16,738 nucleotides of DNA, taken from positions 1-16,738 of the forward strand of contig DKYP01000005.1 of the NCBI GenBank assembly GCA_002499945.1. The letters are read 5' to 3'. The notes beneath the pieces are model-generated. The model was not told the DNA's origin, made no database searches, and worked only from the letters and a program-made list of their open reading frames with translations. This DNA comes from Lachnoclostridium sp. UBA7097 (GTDB lineage Bacteria; Bacillota; Clostridia; Lachnospirales; Lachnospiraceae). The position numbers and the translations under genes are program-made. Shown here one piece after another: positions 14,472 to 16,738 of this stretch (its first letter is position 1; each line of letters begins with the position of its first letter).

Positions 14472-14535
14472 AACTATACCTCCAATTATGATTTTTAAAT
14501 TTTTGATTTCATATTCTTAATTGTCCATAGCCACC

Positions 14536-15591
14536 TTAACACACAACTGCAATAAACCATGAATCAACTTCATGTGGTACAGGAAGAGGCGCAGAAGACA
14601 GCTGCAAGAAACGTCTTGCCGGACGTCTTTCTACCCAGTGTTCAGGTATTCTTGTGCCTTCTTCAACACTGATTGTTTTCCCGGTTTCATCTGCAATGCC
14701 AACTGCACCATAGTACATTGAATACCTGGCTTCTGTTGACAATAACGCTACAATATTAGCTGGCAGCAAAGGTTTATCTTCTGGTTTGTCCTTATTTGTC
14801 CAGTCATCAAGATACCACTCATTGTATGTGTAAATATCCATTCCGATTTCGTGTATAGTCCCAATATAGGTAGCACCATTTGGCAGCTCTTTAGGAGCAA
14901 TAACTGCAATTTCAAAACGTCTTATATCAAGCACCTTCTGTACTTCTTCATCAGCAAGGAACGCTTCTGATGCATCTGAACCCATAAGGCATATATTACA
15001 GTTTACAAAACCAGTTTTTTGCACTTGTTTGCGCCATGCCTTTAACTGTGCAATCTTGCCACCTTTTGTTTTTGTCCACTGCTTGGCTGCTGCCAGTGTT
15101 TCTTTATTGGTAAATTGAAAATCAATTTCTTCCTGTATTGCTTTCCCGCTTTTGTCAAGAATCGGTATTTTTCCCGTAAACAATGACTGGCAGCACATCC
15201 ATTCTTCCCTGCGTGTTATGGTTTCGTCAAGCTTTGCAAAATCACTCCGCATCTTTTCTACTGCCCTCTGGTTAGGGCTTTTCCCGTTATACAGGCTCTC
15301 TCCTGGTGTACGTTTCAAAATATCATCAACAGTTGTAATTGTATTTGGTGCTACAAGTGGTGGTTCATATGTGTTAGTCTGGAATCCCTCATTTTCGATT
15401 GTCGCACCACCAATTTTTCTATGTACAAATGGTGCAAGCTGCCTGTTTCCCTTTTTAAAGTCAACATCAATCTTTTGGGTGTCGAATGTTTCTTCGTTTG
15501 TGAAAAATGTTGACTTAATAAAGGTATGCACTTTTGGCATACGCTCTACTAACTTGCCCATTGTTCTGGGGTCATAAATACTAATAGCCAT
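14536..15591 (-). CDS. Major capsid protein, lambda gpE family
   Basis: The product is 351 residues, the usual length for the phage major capsid protein E family (PF03864), which builds the icosahedral shell on an HK97 fold. Family-like features are an N-terminal region with TFFTNEETFDTQKIDVDFKKG, the segment LAPFVHRKIGG followed by a proline- and threonine-rich stretch, and a C-terminal region with ARYSMYYGAVG. The ATG at 15591 is chosen because AAGGAGAGG lies 7 nt upstream. The frame is open for another 54 codons toward 15753, but that part overlaps the decoration gene and has an unrelated basic, glutamine-rich composition. The neighbours (gpD-like upstream, FII-like and gpZ-like downstream) fit the lambda head order, interrupted only by the BRO-N gene. 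Confidence 0.9.
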   Translation of the reverse strand: MAISIYDPRTMGKLVERMPKVHTFIKSTFFTNEETFDTQKIDVDFKKGNRQLAPFVHRKIGGATIENEGFQTNTYEPPLVAPNTITTVDDILKRTPGESLYNGKSPNQRAVEKMRSDFAKLDETITRREEWMCCQSLFTGKIPILDKSGKAIQEEIDFQFTNKETLAAAKQWTKTKGGKIAQLKAWRKQVQKTGFVNCNICLMGSDASEAFLADEEVQKVLDIRRFEIAVIAPKELPNGATYIGTIHEIGMDIYTYNEWYLDDWTNKDKPEDKPLLPANIVALLSTEARYSMYYGAVGIADETGKTISVEEGTRIPEHWVERRPARRFLQLSSAPLPVPHEVDSWFIAVVC

Positions 15592-15613
15592 TTTAACCTC
15601 TCCTTTTCTTTTA

Positions 15614-16009
15614 TTACTCTGTCTTGCTGCCCTGTCCGCTTTCGTTTGCTGCCGTTGCTGCTGCGTTTTCCGTATCTGCCAAAAAAATGCCCAGCTTCCT
15701 GAATGGTGCTTTAAAATCTGCTGGGGTTGTTCCCTCTGGTAAAGCCAGTGCATCCCCGAAAAATTGTCCTGTAAGATAAATTACTGCCTCTTCCCCTGCT
15801 TCGGCTTCCTGCGCTGCTAACCCATAAACATCTGCTATAGCATCAGCTGTAACTGCTGCTAATTTGCCATCCGTTCCAAGCGTCACAGGCATAAGTTCTA
15901 AAACCGTGTTATTGTCCGCAACTGTGCCCGAATCGGTCACAACGGGGTAATCCCCGGCATGTATCATTTTCGGGGTGTAGCTTCCCAACAATTCTTTTCC
16001 TGCTGCCAT
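15614..16009 (-). CDS. Head decoration protein, lambda gpD-like
   Basis: This 131-residue protein has the composition and order of lambda-gpD-type decoration proteins (HDPD family): an N-terminal segment with KMIHAGDYPVVTDSG, a small beta-rich body rich in A, G, T and V, and LTGQFFGDAL near the C-terminal third. These proteins trimerise on the expanded capsid and stabilise it against DNA pressure. The ATG at 16009 follows TAAGGAGGT, in which the TAA is the stop codon of the protease gene, so the two are translationally coupled. The next gene downstream is the major capsid protein, the same order as D-E in lambda. The C-terminus ends in a low-complexity A/T/N/E/S tail. The family call rests on sequence pattern and position. 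Confidence 0.8.
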   Translation of the reverse strand: MAAGKELLGSYTPKMIHAGDYPVVTDSGTVADNNTVLELMPVTLGTDGKLAAVTADAIADVYGLAAQEAEAGEEAVIYLTGQFFGDALALPEGTTPADFKAPFRKLGIFLADTENAAATAANESGQGSKTE

Positions 16010-16023
16010 GTTTCCTTACCTCC

Positions 16024-16422
16024 TTATTTCGCCTTTGGATATAATTCATCAATGATATTTCCGAACGGGTCATCTTCCCCCGCCCCGCCTTTGTTCGATA
16101 CGGGCGGTACATCATCAACGCCGGAGTCTTTCAAATCCGCTTCACGGTCATTTAAAAATTTATTTCCTGCTTTTTTCTGCTCTGCTACTATCTGCATAGC
16201 AAACACTTCTGCGCTCACTGGTGTTTCATACTTTGCTTTATTTGCCAAATCTTCAAACCCTGGTAAAGTAATTTCATCAATCGCTTTTATCCTTGCCCTT
16301 TCTGCGTCTGCTGCTGCCGTGCTGTCCGCTTCCCCCGTCTTTACCACTGCCATAATTTCAGCTTTATACGCATTGGCTACGTCCGGGTACTTGCTTTTTA
16401 ACTCTTCCAATGTCAAACCCAT
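16024..16422 (-). CDS. Nested in-frame scaffold protein (internal start within the protease gene)
   Basis: An ATG at 16422 lies in frame inside the protease gene and is preceded by AAGGAGG (16431-16437) with an 8-nt spacer, as good an SD as any in the window. Starting there gives a 132-residue acidic helical protein, beginning MGLTLEELKSKYPDV, that shares the protease C-terminus. In lambda, scaffold Nu3 is made in just this way from an internal start in protease gene C. Here the start falls exactly at the linker/domain boundary, after the asparagine- and lysine-rich linker. I infer that free scaffold is made in excess over the protease-scaffold fusion. The SD also encodes Lys-Glu-Asp of the linker, so it could be partly chance, but its strength and position argue against that. 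Confidence 0.6.
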   Translation of the reverse strand: MGLTLEELKSKYPDVANAYKAEIMAVVKTGEADSTAAADAERARIKAIDEITLPGFEDLANKAKYETPVSAEVFAMQIVAEQKKAGNKFLNDREADLKDSGVDDVPPVSNKGGAGEDDPFGNIIDELYPKAK

Positions 16423-16738
16423 GTTCTCGTCCTCCTTATTATTTTTTGCATTAGGTTTATTATTATGGCTGTTGGCGCAGCCTGATAATAATCCTTTTGG
16501 TACTGTACGGAATGCGCTTAAATTGATTGGCACAGAATTTACAATAATTTTCTCTGCGTCAATGGCTTCCGTTTCAACCTCTGTAAACATTACCACAGTA
16601 CAAAATCCGGCTTCCACGGCTTCCTCCCCTGTGTACCATGTTTCGTCTGCCATGAGGCTTTTTATTTCGTCCTCTGGCTTGTCTGTTACAGTCATGTAGC
16701 AATTCACAATAGACTGCTTGATTGTTTCCAGTTCGTCC
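16024..16738 (-). CDS. ClpP-family prohead protease with C-terminal scaffold-like domain (5' end outside window)
   Basis: Only the C-terminal part is present. The frame stays open to the window edge, so the GTG at 16707 is not the start. The first ~45 visible residues contain LMADETWYTGEEAVEAGF, which matches the end of the ClpP fold in phage prohead proteases (family pattern ETW.tA.EA.e.GF). The catalytic Ser and His must lie upstream of the window. After a low-complexity linker rich in N and K comes a charged helical domain of about 130 residues (LEELKSKYPDV, ERARIKAIDEI, AKYETPVSAEVFA). Such domains occur at the C-terminus of Clostridial phage Clp-like proteases and probably act as scaffold. 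The protease would trim the scaffold during procapsid maturation. The stop TAA forms part of the SD of the decoration gene, coupling the two. ClpP assignment is fairly sure; the scaffold role is inferred. Confidence 0.85.
   Translation of the reverse strand, partial: DELETIKQSIVNCYMTVTDKPEDEIKSLMADETWYTGEEAVEAGFCTVVMFTEVETEAIDAEKIIVNSVPINLSAFRTVPKGLLSGCANSHNNKPNAKNNKEDENMGLTLEELKSKYPDVANAYKAEIMAVVKTGEADSTAAADAERARIKAIDEITLPGFEDLANKAKYETPVSAEVFAMQIVAEQKKAGNKFLNDREADLKDSGVDDVPPVSNKGGAGEDDPFGNIIDELYPKAK
16431..16437 (-). promoter_or_regulatory. Internal ribosome binding site for the nested scaffold start
   Basis: On the minus strand the sequence reads AAGGAGGACGAGAACATG. It is a full SD, 8 nt before an in-frame ATG, inside the coding sequence of the protease fusion. 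It decides the proposed second start. Confidence 0.6.

Noticed and set aside
14472..14535. Promoter in front of the BRO-N gene (TTAAGA, 17 nt, TAAAAA)
   Set aside because: Both boxes match the consensus in only four of six positions in very AT-rich DNA, so chance is likely. Apart from the SD I see nothing firm in this gap.
15592..15753. 54-codon N-terminal extension of the major capsid protein
   Set aside because: It overlaps the decoration gene in another frame, has an unrelated basic and glutamine-rich composition, and the ATG at 15591 has a strong SD at proper spacing.
15909..16118. Minus-strand 69-codon open frame at the protease/decoration junction
   Set aside because: It overlaps two well-supported genes in another frame, and its composition (R, H, G rich) is that of a shadow frame.
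1..16738. CRISPR array, tRNA genes, insertion sequences or defence genes
   Set aside because: I saw no regularly spaced direct repeats, no cloverleaf-like tRNA sequence, no transposase and no recognisable defence protein; the window is filled with virion genes.

Overview
This window is one continuous block of virion structural genes from a tailed phage or prophage with a contractile (myovirus) tail. All real genes lie on the minus strand, so the operon reads from high to low coordinates. The DNA is AT-rich, Shine-Dalgarno (SD) sequences are strong (AAGGAGG and close variants), stop codons are standard, and the protein families are those of Firmicutes phages. The host is therefore most likely a gut Clostridia member, possibly Lachnospiraceae. 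The host assignment is an inference; no host gene is present.

Head module (16738 to 12288): the 3' part of a ClpP-type prohead protease fused to a C-terminal scaffold-like domain that has its own internal ribosome binding site; a lambda gpD-like decoration protein; a lambda gpE-like major capsid protein; a BRO-N antirepressor-like gene sitting unexpectedly among the structural genes; then a lambda FII-like head-completion protein, a gpZ-like tail completion protein and a probable tail terminator. This order follows the lambda head and neck.

Tail module (12273 to 5320): a small protein of unknown function, the tail sheath, the tail tube, a tail assembly chaperone and the tape measure protein. 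The chaperone is made in two forms through a -1 frameshift site, T TTT TTA, whose extension I located in the -1 frame. The chaperone cassette is bracketed by two related terminator-like hairpins. Between tube and chaperone lie the remains, or a hidden form, of an approximately 80-codon gene and a perfect 24-bp palindrome.

Baseplate and fibre module (5327 to 1): gpX (LysM), gpD hub, a short gpV, a gpU-like protein, gpW/gp25, gpJ, gpI with a C-terminal array of LDGS/LDGT repeats, and a tail-collar-like protein. An SD sequence at the left edge announces another gene outside the window. Head genes resemble lambda and tail genes resemble P2, so the phage is a head/tail mosaic. Most genes from 5327 downward overlap or nearly touch, as expected for one translationally coupled late operon.
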